In this document: positions 31,860 through 42,000 of the stretch, piece after piece
Numbering within the stretch: the first letter of the stretch is position 1
Layout of the letters: each line of letters opens with the position of its first letter
Assembly (NCBI GenBank): GCA_947478465.1
Contig: CANJWH010000016.1
Span: 1 to 54,215 of the forward strand
DNA length: 54,215 nt
DNA from: Bacteroidota bacterium
GTDB taxonomy: Bacteria; Bacteroidota; Bacteroidia; SXHM01
Reading direction: 5' to 3'
Made by a program: the position numbers and the translations under genes
The notes under the pieces: model-generated
The model's database searches: none
What the model saw: only the letters and a program-made list of their open reading frames with translations
Told to the model about the DNA's origin: nothing

Positions 31860-33159
31860 AAAAACAGTTCTCATCATCACCTACTACTGGCCACCATCAG
31901 GTGGTGCAGGTGTACAGCGTTGGCTTAAAACGGTTAAGTATTTGCGTGAGTATGATTGGGAGCCCATTATTTATACACCCGAAAATCCTGAAGCTCCGGC
32001 AATGGATAATTCTTTATTGAAGGATATCCCGGAAGGAGTAAAGATGTTGAAACAACCCATTTGGGAGCCATATTCTTTTTACAAAAAATTTCTGGGACTG
32101 AAAAAAGACGAAAAAATAAATGCAGGTTTTCTTACAGAAAAGAAGAAACCCGGTCTGGCAGAAAAAATAGCCGTTTGGATTCGTGGCAATTTATTTATTC
32201 CTGATGCACGAAAATATTGGGTAAAGCCATCGGTTGAATACCTTGCAAATTATTTACGCTCGCACCCTGTTGATGCAGTTGTTTCAACCGGGCCTCCACA
32301 TAGTATGCACCTGATTGCATTGGGTTTAAAACAAAAATCAGGTATTCCCTGGTTGGCTGATTTTCGTGACCCATGGACGAACATTGATTTTTATGACAAG
32401 CTGATGCTGACTAAAAATGCTGACCGCAAGCACCGCGAGTTGGAAAATACGGTTTTGCAAAACGCAGACATTGTTACTTCTATCGGCAAGCAAATGGCAG
32501 ATGAGTTTTTACAACTTGGTGCAAAACGGATTGAAGTTGTTCCCAACGGTTTTGATGAAGCTGATTTTTGTTTTCCAAATATTGAGTTGGACAAAACGTT
32601 TTCCATCAGTCATATCGGCTCCATCAATAAGGACAGAAACAGCGAAATATTTTGGTCAGCAGTGCAAGAAGTGTGTGATGAACTTCCTGCTTTTAAAGAA
32701 AAACTAAAATTGAAATTAGTGGGTAAAACTGACCATGCTGTGTTGGAAACCATTAATAAATATGGTTTACAGCAGTATCTTGAAAAGACAGAATACCTTC
32801 CACACGATGAAGTGCTCAAGAAATCCATGTCAACCCAAGTGTTGTTATTACTTTTGAATAATACGCCCAATGCAAAAGGCATTATGACGGGAAAATTCTA
32901 TGAATACCTTGCTGCTAAACGCCCGATTATTTGCATTGGACCGGAAGATGGCGAAGCTGCAAAAACATTAGGAGAAACATCAGCAGGAAAAGTTGCCGGG
33001 TTTGAGGATAAGCAGAAAATGAAAATAATTCTCAAAGAGTATTTTGAAAAGTATCAGCAGAATAATCTTAAAGTAGAGAGTAATTCTATTGATAATTATT
33101 CGCGCAGAAAGTTGACGGGTCGGTTTGCTGAGTTACTTGACAGTATTTCTAAGAAATAA
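31843..33159 (+). CDS. Glycosyltransferase (GT-B fold, family 4-like)
   Basis: The 438-residue protein opens with TVLIITYYWPPSGGAGVQR, the N-terminal donor/acceptor loop of GT-B enzymes. It has ADFRDPW in the middle and a C-terminal Rossmann half with VVPNGFDE and GKFYEYLAAKRPII before the final helix, the usual nucleotide-sugar-binding region. It is predicted to transfer a sugar in exopolysaccharide or O-antigen-like synthesis at the cytosolic membrane face. Its start overlaps the end of the YfhO gene by 17 bases, and its 3' end overlaps the convergent glycosyltransferase gene at 33149 by 11 bases. Confidence 0.88.
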   Translation: MVNQNRKTVLIITYYWPPSGGAGVQRWLKTVKYLREYDWEPIIYTPENPEAPAMDNSLLKDIPEGVKMLKQPIWEPYSFYKKFLGLKKDEKINAGFLTEKKKPGLAEKIAVWIRGNLFIPDARKYWVKPSVEYLANYLRSHPVDAVVSTGPPHSMHLIALGLKQKSGIPWLADFRDPWTNIDFYDKLMLTKNADRKHRELENTVLQNADIVTSIGKQMADEFLQLGAKRIEVVPNGFDEADFCFPNIELDKTFSISHIGSINKDRNSEIFWSAVQEVCDELPAFKEKLKLKLVGKTDHAVLETINKYGLQQYLEKTEYLPHDEVLKKSMSTQVLLLLLNNTPNAKGIMTGKFYEYLAAKRPIICIGPEDGEAAKTLGETSAGKVAGFEDKQKMKIILKEYFEKYQQNNLKVESNSIDNYSRRKLTGRFAELLDSISKK

Positions 33160-34198
33160 CATTCACCAATTTCTGTTCCCGTTTTTCTTCGGTGAAATTT
33201 TGAATAATCCGTTGGCGTGCTTTTTTAGCAAGCGTTACTTTGTCAGATTTCACCGCTTCATCTACCAGGTTTTTTAGCAGCGCAACATCTTTATTTTTTA
33301 AAATAAAGCCTGTATCGCCAATAATATCAGGTATTCCAAAGACATCAGAACCTATTGGGATGCACTCGCACAGCATGGCCTCACACAATGCATTCGGAAA
33401 GCCTTCGGCTATTGAAAGCTGAAAATAAAATTCGTACTGACTATAATAATTAATCAGTTCGGTATGCGGAACAGGTGGCAGCAGTGTTATGTTTTTTGAT
33501 AATTGTAAATGATTGAGTTCATCTTTCACTCCAAGTAGCGTGAAGGTGTAATCGGGACAAATCTTTGCAAGTTCAATTATAAGGTCAATCCCTTTTCTGT
33601 AAAAGGTAGAACCCTTTGCATTAACGGCAACGGTAAGAAATGAGTTCTTTTTTTTCTCAGGGTGATTATTAAAAAATGCCTTGCTATCATATCCGTAGTT
33701 TATTTCGGTAAAAGGTGTTTCCACATTTTTGCAGAAGGCTTTATAACCCTGTTGCGAATAATCTGAATCGGTATAAGTGTAATTACTTAACACCATGCTT
33801 TTGTGCACCGGCATGAGGTGTTTAGCATTTCGGATGCTAAAACCAGTGGCTGCCGACATCAGTTTTTTGTTGTGATTTCCGTACTTGATGGAAGGAAACG
33901 AATAACACTCAGTACCGCATAATATAAGGTAACACGGCTTGTTAAACAGCTTGCCATACAGCGTTGGTAGCAGCGTGTGATAATCTGCAAACTCGCAAAC
34001 TATCGCTTTACAACTCCAGATATGCAGAAGCAGAAAAAGCTTTTCGCGTACCAATTCCAAGGGTGTTAATAATTTGTGTTTGGGATTAAACGAAAACGTA
34101 AGCACCTCAAAATTCCGCGCAAGCAACTCACGGTCTTTTAATACAAAAGAGGAAGGTGTTTTGTAGATGAAAAGTAGTTTCGGTTTTGAAGCTGACAA
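33149..34198 (-). CDS. Glycosyltransferase family 4 protein
   Basis: This 349-residue protein has the GT-B pattern: KLLFIYKTPSSF at the N-terminus, VAVNAKGSTFYRKGIDLIIELA in the second Rossmann half, and IAEGFPNALCEAMLCECIPIGS, which contains the EGFxNxxxEAMxxxxxP signature of GT4 enzymes. It probably adds a sugar to a lipid-linked surface glycan. The TTG start at 34198-34196 follows the methyltransferase stop by one base, suggesting tight coupling. Its 3' end converges on and overlaps the previous glycosyltransferase. Confidence 0.88.
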   Translation of the reverse strand: MSASKPKLLFIYKTPSSFVLKDRELLARNFEVLTFSFNPKHKLLTPLELVREKLFLLLHIWSCKAIVCEFADYHTLLPTLYGKLFNKPCYLILCGTECYSFPSIKYGNHNKKLMSAATGFSIRNAKHLMPVHKSMVLSNYTYTDSDYSQQGYKAFCKNVETPFTEINYGYDSKAFFNNHPEKKKNSFLTVAVNAKGSTFYRKGIDLIIELAKICPDYTFTLLGVKDELNHLQLSKNITLLPPVPHTELINYYSQYEFYFQLSIAEGFPNALCEAMLCECIPIGSDVFGIPDIIGDTGFILKNKDVALLKNLVDEAVKSDKVTLAKKARQRIIQNFTEEKREQKLVNVIS

Positions 34199-34199
34199 C

Positions 34200-34895
34200 T
34201 TACAGAAGTCTTGTTTTTACGCTTTCAATGCCGTTTTCAAGTGCCGACATTTTATGAAAATTTTCCACCGCCTTATAGGGCTTTAACAATATCCACTGAT
34301 AGTCGGCCTCTTTGTGGCGTATGCAATAGTTTTCCAATCGCTCTAAATAAAATCCGTTAGGGTAAACGCTGTTCAGCAAATCATTGGTATAAATAGGCTG
34401 GTCAATGATCTGCAATCCTTCGGGATGTTTTTTATGCAGCCATTCCTGATAAAAAGGAGTAGGTGTATTGATAGCAACAGTGCCGTCAATGCTGATGTTT
34501 TCTTTTATAACGCGGAAAAGGTTTTTGTGATGCTCAATTGGAATGTGTTCAATCACATCGGGCAGCACCACAAAATCAAATATAACATCGTGTTTAAATT
34601 CGGTCATGTCAGAAACCATGAATTGAATATTTCCCCGGTTGCTGTGCATTTTTTTTGCCAGTTCAATTCCTTCAGGGCTTATATCGCAGGCCACTATCAT
34701 GCCCTTGTTCAGGTAATCGGCCATCAGTCCGGTCACCTGTCCGACTCCGCAACCAATCTCCAGCACGCGGTGATTTTTCTGCAAGCCCGCTTCAATTAAT
34801 TTTTTAAGAATTAGGCGGTGTCTGCGGTTTAAACCAAGCTTGGTATATTCCTCAGAAAAGTTGTTGTAAAAACCTTCTATATCTTTCTTTTCCAT
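34200..34895 (-). CDS. Class I SAM-dependent methyltransferase
   Basis: Starting from the ATG at 34895, the product has 231 residues. VLEIGCGVGQVTGL is the SAM-binding motif I, VACDISPEGIELAK supplies the acidic motif II residue, and FDFVVLPDVIEHI is motif IV/post-IV of small-molecule methyltransferases. An upstream TTG at 34925 would add ten residues, but it nearly touches the histidine kinase stop and is less likely. Position between a glycosyltransferase and a two-component system suggests methylation of a surface sugar or lipid intermediate; this is inference. Confidence 0.85.
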   Translation of the reverse strand: MEKKDIEGFYNNFSEEYTKLGLNRRHRLILKKLIEAGLQKNHRVLEIGCGVGQVTGLMADYLNKGMIVACDISPEGIELAKKMHSNRGNIQFMVSDMTEFKHDVIFDFVVLPDVIEHIPIEHHKNLFRVIKENISIDGTVAINTPTPFYQEWLHKKHPEGLQIIDQPIYTNDLLNSVYPNGFYLERLENYCIRHKEADYQWILLKPYKAVENFHKMSALENGIESVKTRLL

Positions 34896-34927
34896 GTCGA
34901 GGGTCAAAAATAACCTAAATTTCAAAA

Positions 34928-36295
34928 CTACCTCACCGGCAGCTTCACCGTAAAAACACTTCCGCGTTTTTCTCTTGAATCAACCGTTATAGTGCCACCG
35001 TGCAGGCGTACAATTTTTTCAACCAGCGAAAGCCCTATGCCATGCCCTTTGCGGTCGAGCACATTTTTGGCACGGTAAAATGGCTCAAAAATATTTTTCA
35101 AATCTTCAACAGGAATACCCACTCCTTTATCACTGAAACGGATAATAATATTTTTTTCTTCTTCACCAATATCTACCAGACAGCTATGGTCGGGCGAGTA
35201 TTTGCAGGCATTTTCTACAAGGTTAAAAAAAGCAATTTTCAGCAAACGTTCATTGCCATAAAAAAGCAGGCTGTCTTCATTTTCAAGCTCAGATTCAAAT
35301 GAAATATTTACCGTGTATTCGGGTATGCTAGTAATCAGTTCACTGCGTACTTCCAATAACAAATCATCAATACGGATTTCGTTTTTAGGGTCAATCAATC
35401 CTACTCCGCTTACCTGCGCCAGTGAAAGCAACCGATTTGAAATAATGGTAAGGTGATTAATATCCTCCAGCAGCGATTCTAATGTCTTTTTATAATCATC
35501 CGTTTTACGATCTTTAAGCAATGCAACTTCTAACTGGCCGCGGATAATGGAGAGTGGGTTGCGTAACTCATGCGATGCATTTCCTACAAATGAGCGTTGG
35601 GCATTAAAAGCTGCCTCAATGCGTTCCAGCATTTTGTTAAAAGTTTTGGCAAGTTGTGCAATTTCGTCCTGCCCGTTTCCTACATCAACACGGGCATTAA
35701 GGTTGTTTATCGTAATACCTTCCACTTCACTTACAACTTTTGAAATAGGTTTGAGTGCTCGGCCCGCAAAGGTCCAACCGAAATAATAGACAACCATAAT
35801 TAGGATTATAAAAACGGCAACCAATGAAATACCAAGAAAATTCAGTTTTCGCAATCCATAAATATCCTGCGCGGCTGCAAGAATTATGTAATCCTTATTA
35901 TTGAATTTATATAATAATCCCAACCACTCAAAATTATTCTGCCTGAAACGGATTTCTTTTTTTAATCTAATTTGTTCCAGAAGAGTTTCGGTTATTTTAA
36001 AATTATTATCATCGTCAGTAGAGTAAATTTTTTCTGCCGAAGCATTGAAGATAATTACTTTTTCCTGAGGTAATGCTCCCCTCAGGTTTTTGTCAATCAG
36101 CCTCAGCGTTGCCGCATCTACATTATTGTCAGCTAAAAGCAAGTTGGCTGTCCTAATGGCTTTTTCATTAAGTCGCAGGTAAAAATCCCTTTCACGGAAT
36201 TGGACAAACAGCACATAAATAGCCATGCTTGCTAACAGCAAAACTCCGGCAACAATGCCTACAAACTGGTAGGTAAGTTTATTACGTATTTGCAT
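34928..36295 (-). CDS. Sensor histidine kinase
   Basis: The 455-residue protein has two membrane segments (about 11-31 and 153-173) flanking a periplasmic sensor domain. Then come a HAMP linker, the phosphoacceptor motif ASHELRNPL with His242, and an HATPase_c domain with ENACKYSP (N box), SDKGVGIP (G1) and GHGIGLSL (G2). It autophosphorylates and passes phosphate to the response regulator whose gene overlaps it by 14 bases upstream. The signal is unknown. The layout resembles CusS/QseC-type kinases. Gene order regulator then kinase, on one transcript, is typical. Confidence 0.95.
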   Translation of the reverse strand: MQIRNKLTYQFVGIVAGVLLLASMAIYVLFVQFRERDFYLRLNEKAIRTANLLLADNNVDAATLRLIDKNLRGALPQEKVIIFNASAEKIYSTDDDNNFKITETLLEQIRLKKEIRFRQNNFEWLGLLYKFNNKDYIILAAAQDIYGLRKLNFLGISLVAVFIILIMVVYYFGWTFAGRALKPISKVVSEVEGITINNLNARVDVGNGQDEIAQLAKTFNKMLERIEAAFNAQRSFVGNASHELRNPLSIIRGQLEVALLKDRKTDDYKKTLESLLEDINHLTIISNRLLSLAQVSGVGLIDPKNEIRIDDLLLEVRSELITSIPEYTVNISFESELENEDSLLFYGNERLLKIAFFNLVENACKYSPDHSCLVDIGEEEKNIIIRFSDKGVGIPVEDLKNIFEPFYRAKNVLDRKGHGIGLSLVEKIVRLHGGTITVDSREKRGSVFTVKLPVR

Positions 36296-36968
36296 CAGGT
36301 TCGCGGAAAATATAACCCATGCCTATTTGTGTGTGAATAAATTTGTTGGCGAAATCCTTGTCAATTTTTTTGCGCAAAAAATTCACATAAACATCAATAA
36401 CGTTGGTGCCGGTGTCAAACTGTACATCCCAAACTGCTTTTGCAATATCATGTCTGGTTACAACGCGTCCTTTATTTCTGATCAAATACTCAAGCAACTG
36501 ATACTCTTTGGTAGTAAGGCTGATCTTTTTTCCTCCACGTGAAACTGTTTTATCATCCAGGTTTAATTCCAGATCAGCAACAACTAATTTATTGGTAGGC
36601 TGCAGCATATTGTTTTTGCGTTTAGCAATGGCATTTATGCGCGCCACCAGTTCGGCAAATTCAAACGGTTTTACTAAATAATCATCTGCACCCATATCAA
36701 AACCTGTTACCTTATCAGCAGTGCTGCCCAGAGCTGTTAGCATTAGAATTGGAACATTAGAAGTTTTGCGTATTTCTTTAGCAAGTTCCAAACCATTGAT
36801 GTATGGTATAATAATGTCAAGAATAATAATGTCATGATCGCCTTTAAGCGCAAGCCTTTTGCCCATTTGTCCATCATAAGCAATATCAACCTGATGGTGC
36901 TGTTCTTCCAATCCCTGCTTTAAAAATGCAGCTGCTTTAGGCTCGTCTTCAATAACTAAAATGTTCAT
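36282..36968 (-). CDS. OmpR/PhoB-type response regulator
   Basis: The 228-residue protein has a receiver domain with acidic pocket EDE (7-9), phosphorylatable Asp51 in IIILDIIIPYING, MLTALG and the VKPF lysine. It is followed by a winged-helix DNA-binding domain (LTTKEYQLLEYLIRNKGRVVTR, VYVNFLRKKID). It is the partner of the kinase at 34928. Its targets may include the adjacent surface-glycan genes, but no binding sites were identified. The gene is divergent from the flippase gene, with 106 bases between the starts. Confidence 0.95.
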   Translation of the reverse strand: MNILVIEDEPKAAAFLKQGLEEQHHQVDIAYDGQMGKRLALKGDHDIIILDIIIPYINGLELAKEIRKTSNVPILMLTALGSTADKVTGFDMGADDYLVKPFEFAELVARINAIAKRKNNMLQPTNKLVVADLELNLDDKTVSRGGKKISLTTKEYQLLEYLIRNKGRVVTRHDIAKAVWDVQFDTGTNVIDVYVNFLRKKIDKDFANKFIHTQIGMGYIFREPDANT

Positions 36969-37049
36969 TTGAAAGTGTATAGTGGTTTGTAAAATCCGTG
37001 CGAATTTCGGAAATCGTAATTAAAGATAGATTAAATGTTTTATACATCT

Positions 37050-37057
37050 TATCTTTG
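37050..37057 (+). promoter_or_regulatory. -7 promoter box of the flippase gene
   Basis: TATCTTTG matches TAnnTTTG exactly and lies 17 bases before the TTG start at 37075, predicting a transcription start near 37063. Confidence 0.45.
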
Positions 37058-37074
37058 TCGAAAATAAAGGCGCT

Positions 37075-38565
37075 TTGGGCGAAATAAAAAAGCAAGGACT
37101 GCAGAATACAGCAATACTTAACATTGCAACAGTAATAGGTTTTGCAAGTGTTCTTGTAGTTCAGCCTTACCTGCTGAAACCCGAGGAAATAGGACTTATC
37201 CGCACTCTTTACTCACTTTCCATTCTTATCTCATCACTGGTACCTATGGGAATGGGAAATGCGGTTTATAAATTTTTTCCACAGTTTCGTAACAATGAAA
37301 AAAAGCACCACGGCTTTTTTAGTTTTATGAGCCTTTATGTTGCAGCAGGTTTTGTTGTTGCAGCACTACTCGTTTTTATTTTCCGCGAAAAAATAATTGA
37401 TGCCTATTCTATTAAATCACCTCTCATCAGCGAGTTTTTTGATTACGTTTTTCCTTTTTCTTTTTTTCTTGCATTTATTTCTGTACTAAGCATTTACAGT
37501 GCTTCACTTTTTAAATCATCGTTTCCCGCATTTCTTACCGAAATAACAACGAAATTATTTCCTGTTGTTGCTATTTCCATTTATTACATGGGCTGGATTG
37601 ACATCAACATTTTTGTGTTGTTGTATGTTCTTTGTTTCGGTCTTATTTTTCTGATAATGCTGGTTTATATATTCATAATTGATAAACCATTTGCAGCAAT
37701 TGACCGCCACAAATTCAACAATACCAAAGTGAAAGAAATTCTTATTTATTCAGGAAGTTTTTCTTTTGCAGCGCTGGCTTCACTGGGCTTAAAAAATTTA
37801 GACATTGCCCTTATTGGAATGTATGTTCCACTTGCGCTGGCTGGAGTTTACGCTACAGTGGCCATTATTCCTGCCGTAATTGAAATGCCATTGCATGCGC
37901 TTGAAAAAATTGCAGCAGCAAAAATCTCTGATGCCTTTACACATAACAGAATTGAAGAAGTAAAAAACATTTATTACCGCTCATCCAAATACTTATTCCT
38001 TGCAGGTGGTTTGTTGTTTCTTGGCGTAAATTTGAATATTCATAAGTTACTTTGGCTGCTGCCTAAAGAGAAAGGTTTCTGGCAAGGCGAAACGGTTGTT
38101 TACATTGTGACTTTCGGAGCATTATTTAATATGGCAACCAGTGTAAATAATCCCATCCTTTACAACTCAAAATATTATCGCTATGGGTTAGGAATGTTGG
38201 TGTTTCTTACAGTTGTCTCTTACATTAATTACAGCATTTTTATTCCGCTATGGGGGCTGGAAGGGGCTGCTTTTGCTACCGCTTTATCAAGTATCTCATA
38301 TAATTTTTTAAAATTCTTTTTTATCTGGAAAAAGATGGGATTACAACCATTTGATATCAGTTCGCTGAAAACTTTTTTGTTGATTTGTTCATGCGGTTTA
38401 CTCTGGTTTATTAATATAGATTTAGGCAGTGCCACATTGGAAATTGTTGCCATGTCGATTTTGGTTACTTTTCTTTATTTAACAGGTGCCTTTTACCTTA
38501 AAATAGTTCCTGAATTGTTTCAGGTTAAACATATTGCCGACATAAAAAAGCGGCTCGGTTTTTAA
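37075..38565 (+). CDS. Polysaccharide flippase (MATE/Wzx-like)
   Basis: The 496-residue protein has about 12-14 hydrophobic segments spaced as in the MOP superfamily of lipid-linked oligosaccharide flippases. Its N-terminus (GLQNTAILNIATVIGFAS, then LLKPEEIGLIRTLYS) is typical of Wzx and lipopolysaccharide biosynthesis proteins. It is predicted to move lipid-linked glycans across the inner membrane and therefore to act with the glycosyltransferases at 31843, 33149 and 45189. The start is TTG, supported by the promoter box 17 bases upstream. The last codons form the 5' arm of the terminator. Confidence 0.88.
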   Translation: MGEIKKQGLQNTAILNIATVIGFASVLVVQPYLLKPEEIGLIRTLYSLSILISSLVPMGMGNAVYKFFPQFRNNEKKHHGFFSFMSLYVAAGFVVAALLVFIFREKIIDAYSIKSPLISEFFDYVFPFSFFLAFISVLSIYSASLFKSSFPAFLTEITTKLFPVVAISIYYMGWIDINIFVLLYVLCFGLIFLIMLVYIFIIDKPFAAIDRHKFNNTKVKEILIYSGSFSFAALASLGLKNLDIALIGMYVPLALAGVYATVAIIPAVIEMPLHALEKIAAAKISDAFTHNRIEEVKNIYYRSSKYLFLAGGLLFLGVNLNIHKLLWLLPKEKGFWQGETVVYIVTFGALFNMATSVNNPILYNSKYYRYGLGMLVFLTVVSYINYSIFIPLWGLEGAAFATALSSISYNFLKFFFIWKKMGLQPFDISSLKTFLLICSCGLLWFINIDLGSATLEIVAMSILVTFLYLTGAFYLKIVPELFQVKHIADIKKRLGF

Positions 38566-38581
38566 ACCGAGCCGCTTTTTT
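38545..38581. terminator. Bidirectional intrinsic terminator overlapping the flippase stop codon
   Basis: GCGGCTCGGTTT (38550-38561), loop TT and AAACCGAGCCGC (38564-38575) form a perfect 12-bp stem flanked by A and T tracts. The 5' arm encodes the last residues of the flippase, and the stop codon lies in the loop and 3' arm. It separates the flippase from the convergent DUF2147 gene. Confidence 0.92.
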
Positions 38582-38613
38582 ATCTTTCCTTTTATTAGAT
38601 TATATAATGGGTG

Positions 38614-39039
38614 TTATTCTTTATAAGGCAACCACGTTTGAGTTCTGTATATAAACAAAACATAACCGCGTACTTTAAGGTTACCCCCTTCCAGCCATAG
38701 TTTACAGTCATACACAGTGCCTTTTTTAGGGTCCATAATTGTTCCGTCTTCCCACTCGCTGCCATCTTTTTCCATGTCGCGGATTATTTCCATTCCAAGT
38801 ATTTTTTTGCCTTTACGGTCGTCATCACATTTGTCGCAAACAGGGTCTTGTTCTTCACTTGGTTCGCGGAATAGTTTTATAATTTTTCCGTAAACCTTTC
38901 CGTTTTTTTCAAATATTTCCACTACTGATTTTGGTTTGCCTGTTTCATCGTCAATGGATTTCCATTTTCCAACAATTGATTGTGCTGAAAGGGTTGTAGC
39001 ACTGATTAAGATTGCAATTAAGATGCTGATGTATTTCAT
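38614..39039 (-). CDS. DUF2147 family exported protein
   Basis: The 141-residue protein has a signal peptide (about 1-19, ending LSAQ) and the DUF2147 pattern: IVGKWKSIDDETGKPKSVVEIF, GKVYGKIIKL, a CDKCDDDRKGK pair of cysteines, and GTIMDPKKGTVYDCKLWLEGGNLKVRGY. The family is predicted to form a small periplasmic lipocalin-like beta-barrel of unknown ligand. The gene is last in the minus-strand run DUF4783-nadC-yihY-M1-DUF2147, 39 bases after the peptidase gene, and ends at the bidirectional terminator. Confidence 0.88.
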   Translation of the reverse strand: MKYISILIAILISATTLSAQSIVGKWKSIDDETGKPKSVVEIFEKNGKVYGKIIKLFREPSEEQDPVCDKCDDDRKGKKILGMEIIRDMEKDGSEWEDGTIMDPKKGTVYDCKLWLEGGNLKVRGYVLFIYRTQTWLPYKE

Positions 39040-39078
39040 AATGTTTAGAAAGTTTAAAAGTTAAATATTAGTGCAAAT

Positions 39079-42000
39079 TTAAAAAGCTCTGTTAATTCCA
39101 ATCACCCAACGGAATTTAAAATAATTGGGTTCAACGGCAGGTGTGTGATTTAAGAAGAAAGGAATATCAAATCTTATAGTAAGTGGTTTTGCCATTTGTA
39201 AGGCTCCCCATTTCTTGATTACAAGAGCTGTGCCAAGTCCGGCATCCATTCTGAAATCAGCAAAGTGCATGCTATTTCCTTGCTGATTAGAATTGATGAT
39301 TCCTGCATCAGCAAACAGATAGGTTTTTATCTGAATGGTATTCATAATAAGTTTCGGCCGGATTTTTAAAAACCGGTCAAACTCAATTTCTAAATTCACA
39401 GCGGCACCAGAGGTTCCTCGATAAGTCATGGCAAGTTCACCATTGTTCTTCTGGTAAGGAACCAGATAACCTGCATAGCCCCGAAGATTCAAACCACCAC
39501 CTTGCTGAAAGTGATTAGTTGTCTCGCCATAATTTCCAGCCCATTCATAAGGAATAAATCCGCGTGAACGGGTGTATTTGTTGTCCATCATTTCTTCCGG
39601 ATTTGCTCCTGCCAGGTACAGAGCCGATTCGGGAGCAACTCTTCTGCCTGTTCCGTATTGCACAAAAAAGCGTGTGTTAATTCCAAGTTTACTTAGTGAA
39701 AATTTGTTTACTACATTCAGCGAAACTTTAGTGAAACTGTAAGCGCTTCCCGGAGCAGGTGCTTTCATTTCAAGGTTCATGTTTCCGCCACCATTGCTGT
39801 AACTGAAATTTCGTTTGATTCCGAAAGCGAATGTGTTATTGAGTTTTCCAATTCCCCATTCATTTGGATACATAAGGTATGCTTTGTCACTTTGCCCGGG
39901 TCGAAGCATGGTTTTGAACTGAAAATAGAAAAGGTTCTTCATCAGTTTGTCCCATTTCTCTATTCCAAAGTTTAAACCATACATTCCATCCAATGCCTTT
40001 GCTTGCATAGTAAACCATGCGTTCTTACCTATCTTGTCTAAGCTGGTTTTGTAGTTTACAATAAATGATAAAACATCAAATCCATTTAACGCAATAGTGG
40101 AGTCGAATTTTGCCTGAGCAAGTCCAGTGTTAAACCAAATAGTTGCTCCAAAAATGTGACGGTAATTCATATGATTTCCGTTTACATGAATTCCGATTTT
40201 TACACCATCATAAGCGTTATACCATAAGTCGGGCCGCGCCTTTATTTCATATCGTCTCCAGTCCGGAGTATTATAAATTTGCGAATCAAAAGCAAAATCA
40301 ACAGGTGGTTTTTTGCTATTGTCAAGCATATTGACATCTGCGAGTCTTTTGCTTGGGTCAATTATAATATCTTTTATTCCTTCAGGAACAATAACATGTG
40401 CCTCGTAAGTTGGATTTAACTTTTCCCATCCGAGCCATTTTGGTAAAACAGTAGCATTAGTTTGTTTTACAAACCAGTTATTAGGAATGTGAAAATCCTG
40501 AGTAATGCTATCTTTTGACAGAACCTGAAAGTCTATAGGCATTTGCATTTTACCTACACGTTCAAACGTTATGATGTATTCGTTTTCCTTGTCTCCCTTT
40601 TTTACGGATTTAATTCCGTAATCAATAGTTTTAGTGGTTTCCATCCATTGATCAAAAAACCAGTTCAGGTCAACTTTAGTAGAATGAATAATAGAGTTTC
40701 TAAAGTCTTCAAAATATGGGTGCGCCATTTTCCATTGGCTGAAATACTGCTGCATTGAATAAAGAAATAATGAATCGCCCAACACATATTGCAGATTATA
40801 TAACATGGTTGCTGTTTTGTAATATACATGACGATAACCACCGCCATGGCCAAGAGCACCATCAAAATAGTCAGAGTGTGTGTTCAATGGTTTGTCTTCA
40901 CCTTTTACAGCATCAAACATATAGCCATTGTAAACGCTGCTATTCATTATTTCCTCAGGCTTTTTAAATCGCCTGATGTATTTTGATTTTGGTTGATTTT
41001 TTATTTCATAATCTCCATCTGTTTTCCTTAAAGCCCAGGCGGTTAGAAATTGAGTGAAGCCTTCATCCAATGCAGCGCGGTACGTTTCATTGTTTCCAAC
41101 TTGTCCGAAAAACCAGTTGTGCCCAATTTCATGAGCAAACAAACCGCGGAAGTCAGGCTCCTGTCCGCCATCCAGTGTAAGCATGGGATATTCCATTCCA
41201 TCACGTGCATCGGCAACTACCATTTTGTGATAGACATACATGCCTATATCTTCTGAATATATCTGAATGCATTTTGCAGCATACTCGGCAGCTGTTTGCC
41301 ATCGCGCAGCATGAGGTTCCTGAACTAATGCAACGCAGGTAATACCATTCCATTCATATTCACCAATGCGGTAAGTAGGGTCAGCTGTAAATGCAAAATC
41401 ATGAACATTTTCTGCATGATATTTCCATGTCTTTTTCATGGTGCTGTCATACGGTGTTATAATGGATGGCCTCTCGTCCCATGGCTTGTCTTTAAAATTA
41501 GCGATGTCTAATTTTTTTCGAAGTTCAGCCGGAAGAACTTCGTCACGGTTCAGTAAATTTCCTGTAGCTTCAACAACATAATTATTAGCGAAAGTTAGTT
41601 CCACATCAAATCCACCGAAATCACCGTAAAATTCTTTTCCTAAATGTTGATCGGTGTCCCATCCAAATTTGCGATCATACACCGAAATGCGAGGATACCA
41701 ATGCACACCGTCAAAATGGTTGTAGCCATATGCGTTGAAAATTTTCATTCTGCGCCTCAGACTTCCGGAATCGAAAAATGTTTTGAATTTGATGTTAAAT
41801 GTGATGTTTTGTCCGGGTTTCAGTGGCTCATTCAGATAAACTTTCAGTATGGTGTTATCCTGTTCTGTTTTCAGTTCTTTTCCATTTATCTCAATAAGTT
41901 CAACTAAACTTCCTAACCCCATACTTTCATAAACTCCAAAGCTGGATTTTACTCCATTATTAAGGTTTACATTTTCGTTGTAAGAGCCTTTTACAAAAGC